DNA from: an uncultured Sphingomonadaceae bacterium
Lineage (GTDB): Bacteria > Pseudomonadota > Alphaproteobacteria > Sphingomonadales > Sphingomonadaceae
Reading direction: 5' to 3'
Assembly (NCBI GenBank): GCA_937995515.1
Contig: CALKJZ010000014.1
Coordinates: 1-64,000, forward strand
DNA length: 64,000 bases
The translations under genes and the position numbers were made by a program. Each line of letters starts with the position of its first letter. Positions within the stretch are counted from its first letter, which is position 1. Shown here in pieces: positions 17,407 to 27,269 of this stretch. Under the pieces are notes generated by a model. That model did no database searches. It saw only the letters and a list, made by a program, of their open reading frames with translations, and had not been told where the DNA came from.

Positions 17407-18007
17407 AGAAGGCGCCCCCGCTCCACAGGCCCGGCTGGCTGTCGGGATGCGCGCGCTCGGCAAGAGCCTGCTCTGCCAGCTCGTAGAAGACCGTGCGCGT
17501 GAGCCGGGCCTCCAGCCCGGCCTCCGGTGTGCCGCGCACGTGGAGATAGGGCCGGGGCGTGCCATCCGGCCCGGCCCGGAACCGCAGCGGATGCTCGGGT
17601 CCGGCCAGTACCAGCACGTCGGTGTTGAGCCGGAAGGCAAGGGTTCGCTGCTGCCCCTTGCCTTCGCTCGTGGCCTCGACTGCGAGAAAGGCCGCATCCT
17701 CCACGTCGATGTCGAGCTTTTCGACCGGCGTGACCAGCACGTGCCGGCCATCCGGCTCGCGGCGGAGCACGCCTGCGAACAGGCGGACGAGCGCCGGCCG
17801 GCCGATCGGCGAGCCCTCGTGATACCAGGTTCCGTCTGCTGCGATGCGCATGCCCGAGTGGCCGCAGTGGGGCGGGTTCCACTGCTCGACGGGGGGGAGC
17901 TTCTGCTCCGCGGCAAGCCGGGCGATCTCCGCCAGCGACAGGCCGGCAAGAGCCGGCAGCCCGGCGCGGATGGGCTCGCCTTTCGGTTCCTTCGTCTCGG
18001 CTGCCAT
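17390..18007 (-). CDS. DUF1285 family protein
   Basis: A 205-residue cytoplasmic protein of the DUF1285 family. Conserved features visible are WNPPHCGHSGMRIAADGTWYHEGSPIGRPALVRLFAGVLR (residues 43-82, here split as it spans two motifs) and LVTPVEKLDIDVEDAAFLA. Biochemical role is unknown. ATG 18007 was chosen over the track's 18043 because the family begins shortly before the LSLAEIARL segment and the extra residues (MSQPCHPPNARR) look non-native. It is the first gene of a three-gene overlapping operon. Confidence 0.87.
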   Translation of the reverse strand: MAAETKEPKGEPIRAGLPALAGLSLAEIARLAAEQKLPPVEQWNPPHCGHSGMRIAADGTWYHEGSPIGRPALVRLFAGVLRREPDGRHVLVTPVEKLDIDVEDAAFLAVEATSEGKGQQRTLAFRLNTDVLVLAGPEHPLRFRAGPDGTPRPYLHVRGTPEAGLEARLTRTVFYELAEQALAERAHPDSQPGLWSGGAFFAFPC

Positions 18008-18017
18008 GCGCCTTGCG

Positions 18018-18542
18018 TTAGGCGGGTGGCAGGGCTGGCTCAAGCCGGCGCGCGTGGGCCGGCACGCACGCGGGCCTGTTCCACGTCTGTTCGCGGCGGG
18101 CGCGCAGCAGCAGCCGGTCCGGCTCCACCGGCCCGGGCAGGCGCCATTGGCCGGTGGCCGCCGGCGAAAAGCCCCAGCGCCCGTAATAGGGCTGGTCGCC
18201 GATCAGCATCGCGGGGAGGGCGCGTGCATCGAGCGCCTCTGCCACGGCCGTCATCAGCTGCACCCCGATACCCCGCCCGCGCAGCGCCGGCTCCACCGCA
18301 AGCGGCCCGAGCAGCACGAGGCGGCGCGCCGGCCCGGTCTCGGGCACCCACAGGAGTGGCCAGCACTGGACTGCGCCGAGCACGCAGCCGGCCTCCTCGG
18401 CGGTGAAGGAGAGGCCGCGGAGGCGGCGGCGCCCGGCGCGCAGGCGCGCTGCGGTGCGCAGGTGGCGCCCGGGTCCGAAACAGCGGTCGAGCAGGGGCTC
18501 GACGGCCTCGACATCCTGGTCCTCAAATGGTCTGAGGTGCAT
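18018..18542 (-). CDS. GNAT family N-acetyltransferase
   Basis: A 174-residue acetyltransferase. It starts MHLRPFEDQDVEAVEPLLDRCFG and has the acetyl-CoA-binding motif A as LGPLAVEPALRGRGIGVQLM (residues 79-98) followed by MLIGDQPYYGRWGFSPA, the pattern of YhbS-like GNAT proteins. The ORF track extends it upstream to 18608, but the ATG at 18542 gives the natural N-terminus. It ends 10 bases upstream of the DUF1285 start on the same strand and may be co-transcribed. The acceptor substrate cannot be told from sequence. Confidence 0.85.
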   Translation of the reverse strand: MHLRPFEDQDVEAVEPLLDRCFGPGRHLRTAARLRAGRRRLRGLSFTAEEAGCVLGAVQCWPLLWVPETGPARRLVLLGPLAVEPALRGRGIGVQLMTAVAEALDARALPAMLIGDQPYYGRWGFSPAATGQWRLPGPVEPDRLLLRARREQTWNRPACVPAHARRLEPALPPA

Positions 18543-18780
18543 GGGCTGCCTCTTCCCCGTCGGTGTTGCAGGCGGTGCCGGGGGCCGCGCGCACGGCGGC
18601 CGGCCCATCAGGCCGGGCGTCGGAGGCGGGGCGCCTTGCGCAAGAGGCAGGGGTGCGCGTGCATGGGTGGCGCGCTACATCGGCGGCCGGCCCGGCGCAA
18701 GGGCGGGCCGCGGGACCACGGGGCACGCCGGGCAAGGACGGGGCAGGCCGGGAAACGACGGAAAGACGCGGGAGGAGAGA

Positions 18781-19413
18781 ATGAAGCTCTACCACATGCC
18801 AGCGGCACCGAACCCGCGCCGGGTGCGCTTCTTCCTTGCCGAGAAGGGGCTCCAGGTGCCCATGGAGGAGGTCGACATTCCCTCCGGCGCCAATCTCGCG
18901 CCCGCCTTTCTTGCCATCAATCCGCGCGGCGTCCTGCCCACCCTTCAGCTCGACGACGGCACGGTGATCGACGAATCGGTAGCCATCTGCCGCTACATCG
19001 AAGGCCTGCACCCCGAGCCCAACCTGATGGGCCGGGATCCGCTCGAATGTGCCACCATCGAGATGTGGCAGCGGCGCATGGAGTTCGACGGGATGCTGGG
19101 CATTGCGGCGGCCTTCCGCAACTCGGCGCCGGCCTTTGCCGAGCGCGCGAACCCCGGCACGGCGCCCCGCGCCGCGCAGATCCCCGAGCTGGCCGCGCGC
19201 GGGCTCGAGCAGGCGCGGCACTGGATGGCGCAGCTCGACCGGCGGCTGCAGGAGAGCCCCTATGTGGCGGGCGCGCGCTTCACCATTGCCGACATCACCG
19301 CGTTCGTGTGCGTGGAGTTTGCCAAGTGGGTGCGCGTGCGCGCGACAGAGGAGCAGCGGGCGCTGGCCGGCTGGCATGCGCGGATCGCCTCGAGGCCGGC
19401 CGCCTCGGCCTAG
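18781..19413 (+). CDS. Glutathione S-transferase family protein
   Basis: A 210-residue two-domain GST. The thioredoxin-like N-domain has MKLYHMPAAPNPRRVRFFLAEKG, the cis-Pro NPRGVLPTLQLDDG and the glutathione-binding DESVAICRYIE; the helical C-domain has the N-capping box FTIADITAFVC. ATG 18781 is preceded by GGGAGGAGAGA, a strong ribosome-binding site. It is divergent from the GNAT gene across a 238-base region. The substrate is unknown. Confidence 0.9.
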   Translation: MKLYHMPAAPNPRRVRFFLAEKGLQVPMEEVDIPSGANLAPAFLAINPRGVLPTLQLDDGTVIDESVAICRYIEGLHPEPNLMGRDPLECATIEMWQRRMEFDGMLGIAAAFRNSAPAFAERANPGTAPRAAQIPELAARGLEQARHWMAQLDRRLQESPYVAGARFTIADITAFVCVEFAKWVRVRATEEQRALAGWHARIASRPAASA

Positions 19414-19434
19414 CGCAGCGCCTGCGGCTGCGGC

Positions 19435-20070
19435 TCAGGCCGGGGTGGGCGGGGCATCCTCCGGCTGGGGCGGGCGGCCGACCCAGCGCGCGCCATGCGC
19501 CTCGGCAATCGCGGCGGCTTCCTCGGCATCGGACAGGCGCTCGAACACCAGCGCATCGGGCCCCTCGTCGCGGAACCGCCAGTCCAGCCACAGGGCCGGG
19601 GTTTCGAACCGCAGCTCGCCGGGGCGCACCTGCATTTCGGCCCCGAACAGCAGCGCCTCGCCGACAATCCGGTCGCGCACCCACACCAGCGCACGGCGGT
19701 TGGTCAGCATGTAGCGGGCGCGCCCCCGCGCGCTCGACCGCATCCAGATCGGAAGCGCGATGATGAGGATCATCCCGAGCAGCATCAAGAGGATGAGCGG
19801 CAGGGCGGTGGCATCGGGGTTGCCGGCAAGGCGCGAGCCCGAAACATGCGGCATCACCAGCGCGACCGCGATCCAGGAGAGCAGGCCGAGCAGCCCGAGC
19901 ACGGCGACCAGCTCGAGGAACCGGCCGCCGCCGATGGCCGGGCGGCCCTGCCAGAGGATCGTCTCGCCCTGCCCGGGGGCAACAGGCCTTGTCGTTGTCC
20001 GGCTGAGCCCCCTGCCGGTGAGCGCAGCCTCGCCGGCCGTTCCCATCTTGTCGCCCTGCCAGTCCCCCAT
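19435..20070 (-). CDS. Membrane protein with PH-like (bacterial PH) domain
   Basis: A 211-residue protein of unknown function. After a basic N-terminus and the pattern [14 protein letters not shown] there are two transmembrane helices ([23 protein letters not shown] and [21 protein letters not shown]), followed by [20 protein letters not shown], the typical YxLTNxR signature of bacterial PH-like domains. The C-terminus is acidic/proline-rich. ATG 20070 has GGAAGGGGG upstream; ATG 20046 is an alternative. It is convergent with the GST and lies 15 bases after the thiolase gene. Confidence 0.75.
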   Translation of the reverse strand: MGDWQGDKMGTAGEAALTGRGLSRTTTRPVAPGQGETILWQGRPAIGGGRFLELVAVLGLLGLLSWIAVALVMPHVSGSRLAGNPDATALPLILLMLLGMILIIALPIWMRSSARGRARYMLTNRRALVWVRDRIVGEALLFGAEMQVRPGELRFETPALWLDWRFRDEGPDALVFERLSDAEEAAAIAEAHGARWVGRPPQPEDAPPTPA

Positions 20071-20085
20071 CCGGCCCCCTTCCGT

Positions 20086-21258
<1,173 letters not shown>

Positions 21259-21305
21259 GGTGCCCGGATTCCTTTCAAGCCCGCTGTTGGCCCGCTCTTG
21301 CGCAC

Positions 21306-22352
21306 TTAGGCGTTCGCAAGCGCCAAGGCCAGAGCCTCGACCAGCCGACCCCGCCGGCTGCCGACGATCATGCCCACATGGCCGCCCTCGAGCGTGACGG
21401 AGGCAAGGCCGGGCCATCCGGCTGGGCGTGCGGCCGGCGGCACCAGCCGGTCGCGCGTGGCGCCGATCTCGAGGATCGGCAGGCCGAGCGTCTCGGGCCG
21501 CACGGGGCGGCCGCGCACCCGCCAGCGCCCGCGCGCGAACATGTCGTGGCCAAGCCCGCGCAGCAGGATGTCGCGCAGCGCGGGCGGCGCGATCGCCGGG
21601 CCATTGCTGGCCCAGTCCTCGACGGCGGCAAAGAGGGCGAGGTCTGCCGGCGGGGGCGCCTTTCGGCCGAGGGCTGCGAACTTGGCAACGACGCCGGCCT
21701 CGTCGAGCGACCAGAAGAGCGGGTTGAGGGCGCTGAGCGGTGCGGCGCCGAGCGACTGCGCAAGCGGCCGCAGGAGGCGCCAGGCGCCCGCCGCCCGGCT
21801 GCGCATCGCCTCGCCATAGCCGGCAAACCGCCAGGGCGTGGCAATCAGGATGAGCTGGCCGAGCGCGGTCTCAAGATGCGCTGCCGCGCCGAGCGCGAGG
21901 GTTCCGCCGAGGCAGTAGCCGGCCAGTGCGAACGGCGCGGGCACAGAGCCCGCGAGCGGGACGAGGCGGGTGGAGACGAGGCCGGCGAGCCCGAGCCGGC
22001 GCTCGCCGCGATCGAGCCCGCCCCAGTCGATGCGCCACACCCGGATGCCGCGCGCCGCCAGCGCCTCCACAAGCGAGTTGCCCGGCAGCAGGTCGAGCAC
22101 CTCGCCGCCGTTGATGATCGAGGGCACGAGCAGCACCCGCGGCCCCTGCGCGGGGCCACCGCAGCGCAGCAGGCGGACGGTGCCGATCCGCGCGACTGTC
22201 TCGCCCTCCGGCCGCGGCGGCCGGTGTGGGGCCTGCTGGTAGCGCGCGAGGCCGGCAAGAAACGCCGGGAGGCCTCCCGGCACGCCTGTGGCCTCGCGCA
22301 TCGCAAGCGCGAGCAGCAGCGGCAGCGGGTGCGGCCCGCGGGCGCGCGGCAT
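21306..22352 (-). CDS. Compact PhaC-like alpha/beta hydrolase
   Basis: A 348-residue alpha/beta-hydrolase resembling the catalytic half of polyhydroxyalkanoate synthases. The nucleophile elbow is GYCLGG with Cys147 rather than Ser, the acid is in [10 protein letters not shown] and the base in [15 protein letters not shown], which together form the Cys-Asp-His triad of PhaC. Class I synthases have about 560-600 residues; this is class III-sized, but no PhaE partner is seen. The start ATG 22352 ([10 protein letters not shown]) avoids a weak extension to 22391. Neighbours are a thiolase and the divergent regulator phaR. It may be a true synthase, a PhaC-like depolymerase or an acyltransferase. 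Confidence 0.75.
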   Translation of the reverse strand: MPRARGPHPLPLLLALAMREATGVPGGLPAFLAGLARYQQAPHRPPRPEGETVARIGTVRLLRCGGPAQGPRVLLVPSIINGGEVLDLLPGNSLVEALAARGIRVWRIDWGGLDRGERRLGLAGLVSTRLVPLAGSVPAPFALAGYCLGGTLALGAAAHLETALGQLILIATPWRFAGYGEAMRSRAAGAWRLLRPLAQSLGAAPLSALNPLFWSLDEAGVVAKFAALGRKAPPPADLALFAAVEDWASNGPAIAPPALRDILLRGLGHDMFARGRWRVRGRPVRPETLGLPILEIGATRDRLVPPAARPAGWPGLASVTLEGGHVGMIVGSRRGRLVEALALALANA

Positions 22353-22418
22353 CGCTAGCGCAGGCCCCGGATTTGCTGCGCCATGCTGCACATGCTAGGA
22401 ACGGTTTGCGAAGACGTG

Positions 22419-22429
22419 CTGCGCGGCAG
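22419..22429. promoter_or_regulatory. PhaR-like operator
   Basis: CTGC-GCG-GCAG lies in the 125-base region between the PhaC-like gene and phaR, matching the CTGC-N3/4-GCAG pattern described for Paracoccus PhaR. TGC/GCA-rich repeats (TGCTGCGCC, ATGCTGCACATGC) precede it. This suggests that PhaR controls itself and the divergent gene. Confidence 0.45.
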
Positions 22430-22477
22430 CATCCACCCGATCAGCCTGCCGGGCGGCAGGCAGGAGCCATCATCGCC

Positions 22478-23080
22478 ATGGGGTCGAGTTCGAAGAGCGG
22501 CACACCGGATACGGTGATCGTCAAGAAATATGCCAACCGGCGGCTCTACAACACCGAGACGTCGTCCTACATCACGCTCGAGCATCTGTCGGCCATGACC
22601 CGCGAGGGGCGGGACTTCAAGGTGGTGGACGCGCGAACCGGCGACGACATCACCCACAGCGTGCTCACCCAGATCATCATGGAGGAGGAGACGCGCGGCA
22701 CCACCATGCTGCCGGTCAACTTCCTGCGCCAGCTGATCGCGCTCTACGGCGACCAGATGCAGGCGATGGTGCCCTTCTACCTCGAGGCCTCGATGGAGGC
22801 GTTCCGCCGCAACCAGGAACAATTCCGCTCGGCCTTGAGCAACATGATGGGCGGCGGAATGATGGGTGGCGGGGCCAACCCGTTCGAGGCGATGACTCGG
22901 CAGAACATGGCGATGATGGAGGCGGCCTCGCGCATGTGGCGGGGCGCCAGCCCGCTGATGCCCCCGGCCGCGCCGGAGCCGGCCCCCGAGCGTGGGGAGC
23001 TCCAGGCGCTCAAGGCCCAGGTGGCCGAGCTGCAGGCACGGCTGGACCGCCTCGCCGAGAAGGGCGCGAAGCCCGACTGA
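22478..23080 (+). CDS. phaR: Polyhydroxyalkanoate synthesis repressor PhaR
   Basis: A 200-residue DNA-binding protein that senses PHA granules or 3-hydroxybutyrate oligomers and represses phasin and other PHA genes. The N-terminal PHB/PHA accumulation regulator domain reads VIVKKYANRRLYNTETSSYI and continues through DARTGDDITHSVLTQIIMEEE; the middle has the second domain (LRQLIALYGDQMQAMVPFYLEASM) and a Met/Gly-rich linker, ending in a short coiled coil (LQALKAQVAELQARLDRLAE). ATG 22478 has CAGGAG upstream. Its stop overlaps the start of the next gene (TGATG). Confidence 0.93.
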   Translation: MGSSSKSGTPDTVIVKKYANRRLYNTETSSYITLEHLSAMTREGRDFKVVDARTGDDITHSVLTQIIMEEETRGTTMLPVNFLRQLIALYGDQMQAMVPFYLEASMEAFRRNQEQFRSALSNMMGGGMMGGGANPFEAMTRQNMAMMEAASRMWRGASPLMPPAAPEPAPERGELQALKAQVAELQARLDRLAEKGAKPD

Positions 23081-24561
23081 TGGCCCGCGCCGCTGCGGCC
23101 GAGCCCGGATGGCGGGCCGCGCTTGCCGCGGCGCTGCCGCCTGCGGCCCTGCCGGACGACCCGGGCCTTCTCGCCGCGCACCTGACCGACTGGCGCGGCC
23201 AGAAGACAGGCCATGCCGATGCGCTGGTGCGGCCCGGATCGGCGGCAGAGGTGCAGGCGGTGGTGCGCCTTGCCGCAGCGCATGGCCTTGCGCTGGTGCC
23301 GCAGGGCGGCAACACGGGCCTCGTGGGCGGCAGCGTGCCCGAGCCGGGGCCCGTGCCGGGCGCGCGGCCGGTGCTCCTCGTCTCGATGCAGCGCATGGCC
23401 GCCGTGCGCGGGATCGACCCCATCGGGCTTTCGATGACGGTCGAAGCGGGCGCCGTGCTTGAGACGGTGCACACGGCGGCCGCGCTGCACGGCTGCGCCT
23501 TTCCGCTGTCGCTCGGCGCCAAGGGCTCGGCAACCATCGGCGGCCTTGTCTCCACCAATGCCGGCGGCACGCAGGTGCTGCGCCACGGGCCGATGCGGGC
23601 GCTGGTGCTGGGGCTCGAGGCGGTTCTGCCCGATGGCGGGCTGCTCGACCAGCTGGCGCCGCTGCGCAAGGACAATACGGGCTACGACCTGAAGCAGCTG
23701 TTGATCGGCGCCGAGGGCACGCTTGGCATCGTGACGGCCGCGTCGCTGCGGCTGGTCCCGGCGCCGGCCGCGCGGGCAACCGCCTGGGTGGGGCTTTCGG
23801 GCTTCGATGCCGCGCTCGCCCTTCTTGCGCGGCTGCGCAGAGCGCTCGGCGAGACGGTCGAGAGCTTCGAATGCATGGGACGCGAGGGCCTGGAGCTTGT
23901 GGCGGCGCTGCTCGGCCACCGCGCCCCTGTCGGGCTGGAGCATCCCCTGCACGTGCTGATCGAGCTGGCCTCTGCCGAGGCGGGCGCGGCGCTCGATGCG
24001 CGCCTTGTCGACCTTCTTGCCGAAGCCGCCGGCGCGGGCATTGTCGGCAATGCGGTGCTGGCGCAGACCGAGGCGCAGCGCGGCCAGTTCTGGCGCCTGC
24101 GCGAGGAGCTTCCCGAGGCCGAGCGCCGCGAGGGGCCGGCGCTCAAGAACGATGTCTCCGTGCCGGTGGCATGTGTGCCGCAGCTCCACGCGCAGGGGAT
24201 TGCGGCCCTGGCTGCCGCCTTCCCCGGCGCCCGGCCGCTAGTGTTCGGCCATCTTGGCGACGGCAATCTCCACTTCAACCTTCGCCCGCCAGCGGGCGAG
24301 GGGGCCCGGTGGCTGGCCGCGCACGGCGAGGCGGCGCGCCGCATGCTGCACGATCTCGTCATCTCGCTCGGCGGGTCGATCAGCGCCGAGCATGGCATCG
24401 GCACGCTGAAGCGCGCCGAGCTTGCGCGGCTTGGCAATCCCGCAAGGCTTGCCGCCATGCGCGCGATCAAGGCCGCGCTCGACCCGCAGGGCCTCATGAA
24501 CCCGGAAAAGCTCGTGCCGCCCGCTCCGGCGGCGCTTGCCCGGGGCGCCGGCGCCAGCTAA
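23080..24561 (+). CDS. FAD-linked D-2-hydroxyacid dehydrogenase (D-2-hydroxyglutarate/glycolate oxidase-like)
   Basis: A 493-residue VAO-family flavoprotein. The FAD-binding domain has VRLAAAHGLALVPQGGNTGLVGGS and FPLSLGAKGSATIGGLVSTNAGG, KDNTGYDLKQLLIGAEGTLGIVT, and the C-terminal metal/substrate region FGHLGDGNLHFN and ISAEHGIGTLKR, typical of D-2-hydroxyglutarate dehydrogenase, D-lactate dehydrogenase and GlcD. These subgroups cannot be separated reliably by eye; no glcE/glcF are nearby, which favours the single-subunit hydroxyglutarate/lactate type. It starts one base within the phaR stop, so it is translationally coupled to phaR. Confidence 0.88.
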   Translation: MARAAAAEPGWRAALAAALPPAALPDDPGLLAAHLTDWRGQKTGHADALVRPGSAAEVQAVVRLAAAHGLALVPQGGNTGLVGGSVPEPGPVPGARPVLLVSMQRMAAVRGIDPIGLSMTVEAGAVLETVHTAAALHGCAFPLSLGAKGSATIGGLVSTNAGGTQVLRHGPMRALVLGLEAVLPDGGLLDQLAPLRKDNTGYDLKQLLIGAEGTLGIVTAASLRLVPAPAARATAWVGLSGFDAALALLARLRRALGETVESFECMGREGLELVAALLGHRAPVGLEHPLHVLIELASAEAGAALDARLVDLLAEAAGAGIVGNAVLAQTEAQRGQFWRLREELPEAERREGPALKNDVSVPVACVPQLHAQGIAALAAAFPGARPLVFGHLGDGNLHFNLRPPAGEGARWLAAHGEAARRMLHDLVISLGGSISAEHGIGTLKRAELARLGNPARLAAMRAIKAALDPQGLMNPEKLVPPAPAALARGAGAS

Positions 24562-24631
24562 GGCCCCGGCATCCCGCGGTCGGGTCCTTCCGGCCGACAC
24601 CACGGGCAGATTCACGTTCACGGGAAGACGC

Positions 24632-25399
24632 ATGGCAACCCAACCGGCGCAGCAGGCGCAGCTTCCGATTTTCTACCGCAACCTCGTGCCGCTGTCGTCC
24701 GAGCTGCACGGCGACCATGGCCTTGCCGAGCGCACCGACCTTGCCTTTGCGCGCGAGACCCACGCCGTTCCGATCACGGTCGACGAGTTCGCCATTGCCC
24801 AGCGCCACTATCCCATCGTCTTCGGCACCGGGGAAGGCTCGGTGCCGCTTGCGCTCGTCGGCCTCTACGAGGGCCGCAACCTGTTCGTGGACGAGGCCGG
24901 GAGGTGGCGCGAGGGCGCCTACATCCCGGCCTATCTGCGCCGCCACCCCTTCATGCTCGCCCGCCTGCAGCCCGAGGCGCAGGTGCTGAGCCTCGTCTTC
25001 GACGACAGCTGGGGCCTTGTCACCCCGGATTCCGACCGCAAGCTGTTCGACGGCACCGAGCCGTCGGAGCTGACGAAAGGCATCCTGCAGTTCTGCGAGC
25101 AGTTCGAGCAGGCGATCGCGCGCACCAAGAGCTTCATGGACGAGGTGGAAAAGCTCGGGCTGTTCATGGACGGCCAGGCCCAGATCCAGAACCCGGGCAT
25201 GGCGCAGCCGGCGACCTTTTCGGGATTCCGCATGATCAATGAGCAGAAGCTGCAGAACATCCGCGGCGACCAGGCGCGCAAGATGGTGCAGAACGGCATG
25301 ATGGGCCTGCTCTATGCCCATCTCTTCTCGCTATCGCTCATGCGCGATCTCTACGCCATGGCCAACCCGCAGCCGCAGCCGACTGTCTCCTTCGCCTGA
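24632..25399 (+). CDS. SapC family protein
   Basis: A 255-residue protein of the SapC family, first named from a Campylobacter S-layer-associated locus and widespread in sphingomonads, often near TonB receptors or tryptophan-halogenase genes. Recognisable parts are FYRNLVPLSSELHGDHGL, FAIAQRHYPIVFGTGEG, VPLALVGLYEGRNLFVD, YIPAYLRRHPF and FDDSWGL. No signal peptide is seen. ATG 24632 is preceded by GGGAAGACGC. The function is not established; here it has no typical partner gene. Confidence 0.88.
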   Translation: MATQPAQQAQLPIFYRNLVPLSSELHGDHGLAERTDLAFARETHAVPITVDEFAIAQRHYPIVFGTGEGSVPLALVGLYEGRNLFVDEAGRWREGAYIPAYLRRHPFMLARLQPEAQVLSLVFDDSWGLVTPDSDRKLFDGTEPSELTKGILQFCEQFEQAIARTKSFMDEVEKLGLFMDGQAQIQNPGMAQPATFSGFRMINEQKLQNIRGDQARKMVQNGMMGLLYAHLFSLSLMRDLYAMANPQPQPTVSFA

Positions 25400-25480
25400 C
25401 GGGCCGCAGACCCCTCTTCCCTTGCTTGCCCGGCTGCCCCCGGTCGCCTATTTGGGCGGGGCACAACCGAAGGAGGACGG

Positions 25481-26095
25481 ATGCAACGCCTGCTCGCTGC
25501 AACCGCGGCCGCGGTCGCGCTGGTCGTCTCGGCCCCGCTTCTCGCCCAGGCCGCCCCCGTCAATGCGCCGGCCGGGGTCTACGAGCTGGACCGCACGCAC
25601 GCCAGCATCACGTGGCGGGTCTCGCATCTCGGCCTTTCGCAATATACCGCGCGGTTCGCGTCGTTCGACAGCGAGATCATGCTCGACCCGAAAGACCCGA
25701 CCCGCTCGACCGTGTCGGTGACGATCGACCCGCGGTCGGTCAGGACCGACTTTCCCTTCCCCGAACGGGAGGATTTCGACAGGGTCGTGGCCGAACGCTT
25801 CCTGAAGGCCGGCGAGCATCCCGAGATCCGCTTCCAGTCCACCCGGCTTGTTGCAACCGGCCCGACGACCGGACGGCTGACCGGCAATCTCACCTTCCTC
25901 GGACAGACCCGCCCCGTCACGCTTGAGGTCACGCTCAACGGCGCGATGGAGCATCCGTTCCGCAAGGTCCCGGTGCTCGGCTTTTCGGCCACCACCACCA
26001 TCAAGCGCTCGGAGTTCGGCTCCACCGACCTGCTTGGCCCGATCGGCGACGAGGTAACGCTGCTCATCGAGGCCGAATATGCCAAGAAAAGCTGA
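25481..26095 (+). CDS. YceI family periplasmic protein (first copy)
   Basis: A 204-residue protein with a signal peptide (MQRLLAATAAAVALVVSAPLLAQAA) and a YceI lipocalin-like barrel: YELDRTHASITWRVSHLGLS, DPRSVRTDFPFPEREDFD, FLKAGEHPEIRFQS and the closing FGSTDLLGPIGDEVTLLIEAE. YceI proteins bind polyisoprenoid or quinone-like lipids in the periplasm. ATG 25481 has AAGGAGGA upstream. The stop overlaps the start of the cytochrome b561 gene (TGATG), and a second YceI gene follows it. Confidence 0.92.
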   Translation: MQRLLAATAAAVALVVSAPLLAQAAPVNAPAGVYELDRTHASITWRVSHLGLSQYTARFASFDSEIMLDPKDPTRSTVSVTIDPRSVRTDFPFPEREDFDRVVAERFLKAGEHPEIRFQSTRLVATGPTTGRLTGNLTFLGQTRPVTLEVTLNGAMEHPFRKVPVLGFSATTTIKRSEFGSTDLLGPIGDEVTLLIEAEYAKKS

Positions 26096-26688
26096 TGGCA
26101 AGCGCCGTTCCCGCCACACGCAGCCCCTACAGCCGCGCCGCCATCGTGCTGCACTGGGCCATGGCGGTGATGATCCTCGGCAACCTCGCCGGAGGGTTCC
26201 TCATGGAGCGGCTGTTCGAAGCCGAGGATCCCGCCACGCGCGATCTCGGTTTCCGGGTGGTGCAGCTGCACAAGTCGATGGGGCTGACCGTGCTGCTGCT
26301 GGCGTTCGCGCGGCTGGCGCTGCGCCTGCGCGAGGGGTTTCCGCCGCTGCCTGACCACATGACGGCAACCGAGCGCCGCCTGGCCCGCTTCACCCACTGG
26401 GGCTTCTATGCCCTGATGATCGGCCTGCCGCTTTCCGGCTGGGCGATGGTCTCGATGTCGCCGCTCGGGTTTCCCACGCTCTGGTTCGGCCTGTTCGAAT
26501 GGCCGCACCTGCCGCTTGGCACCTCGAGGCAGGGCTCGGAAGCCGCAGGCGGCGTGCACGAGGCGCTGGCCTTCGGCGCGATCGCGCTCCTTGCCCTCCA
26601 CGTGGCAGGCGCGCTCAAGCATCATTTTCTCGACCGCGATGACGTCCTCGCCCGCATGATTCCGGCGCTGAGGCCGCGCCAGCCGTGA
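26095..26688 (+). CDS. Cytochrome b561
   Basis: A 197-residue inner-membrane di-heme cytochrome with four helices. The heme-ligand histidines are in IVLHWAMAVMIL, VVQLHKSMGLTVLLL, RFTHWGFYALMI and ALHVAGALKHH, the YodB/CybB pattern. It likely passes electrons between quinol and a periplasmic acceptor. The gene lies between two YceI genes and overlaps both (TGATG and GTGA), so the three products are made together; YceI partners could bind the quinone-like substrate. Confidence 0.93.
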   Translation: MASAVPATRSPYSRAAIVLHWAMAVMILGNLAGGFLMERLFEAEDPATRDLGFRVVQLHKSMGLTVLLLAFARLALRLREGFPPLPDHMTATERRLARFTHWGFYALMIGLPLSGWAMVSMSPLGFPTLWFGLFEWPHLPLGTSRQGSEAAGGVHEALAFGAIALLALHVAGALKHHFLDRDDVLARMIPALRPRQP

Positions 26689-27242
26689 TCCGGGCCGGGC
26701 TTGCGGCGCTCGGCGTGGCGCTTGCGGCTGCGCCGCTTCCGGCCTCGCCGTGGCAGGTGGTGCCCGCGCAGAGCCGGCTCGGCTTTGCCTCGGAATGGAA
26801 CGGCCGCGCGATCGAGGGGCGCTTCGACCGCTTCCAGGCGCGGATCAACTTCGATCCGGAGCGGCTGCAGGAGGCGGTGGCGGACGTGACGATCGATCTT
26901 GCAAGTGCCACCACCGGCGACCGGACGGTGGACAGCGCGCTTCCCGGCGAGGACTGGTTTGCAACCCGCGCCTCGCCCACGGCGCGATTTGTCACCAGCA
27001 GCATCACCCGCACCGGGCCCGACCAGTATCTTGCACGGGGGACCCTGACGCTGCGCGGGCGCAGCGTGCCGGTGGAGCTGCCCTTCCGGCTCTCCATCAG
27101 CGGCAACACCGCCGTGATGCAGGGGCAGACCCGGCTGGACCGGCGCGCGTTCGGAATCGGCATGGAATCCGATGCGCCGGGCCGCTGGGTCGCCTTTCCG
27201 GTGCCGGTCTCGGTGCGGCTGACGGCCCGCCGCGCCGGCTAG
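26685..27242 (+). CDS. YceI family periplasmic protein (second copy)
   Basis: A 185-residue second YceI, starting at a GTG that overlaps the cytochrome stop. It has a signal peptide (IRAGLAALGVALAAAPLPASP), then WQVVPAQSRLGFASEWNGRAIEG, INFDPERLQEAVADVTIDL and FGIGMESDAPGRWVAF. It differs strongly from the first copy and lacks its N-terminal HASITW motif, so it is a diverged paralogue, not a recent duplication. It is the last gene of the YceI–b561–YceI operon and is convergent with the DUF2853–OmpA gene. Confidence 0.87.
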   Translation: MIRAGLAALGVALAAAPLPASPWQVVPAQSRLGFASEWNGRAIEGRFDRFQARINFDPERLQEAVADVTIDLASATTGDRTVDSALPGEDWFATRASPTARFVTSSITRTGPDQYLARGTLTLRGRSVPVELPFRLSISGNTAVMQGQTRLDRRAFGIGMESDAPGRWVAFPVPVSVRLTARRAG

Positions 27243-27269
27243 CGGCGGGCACGCCTGCGCGGGCCCCCG

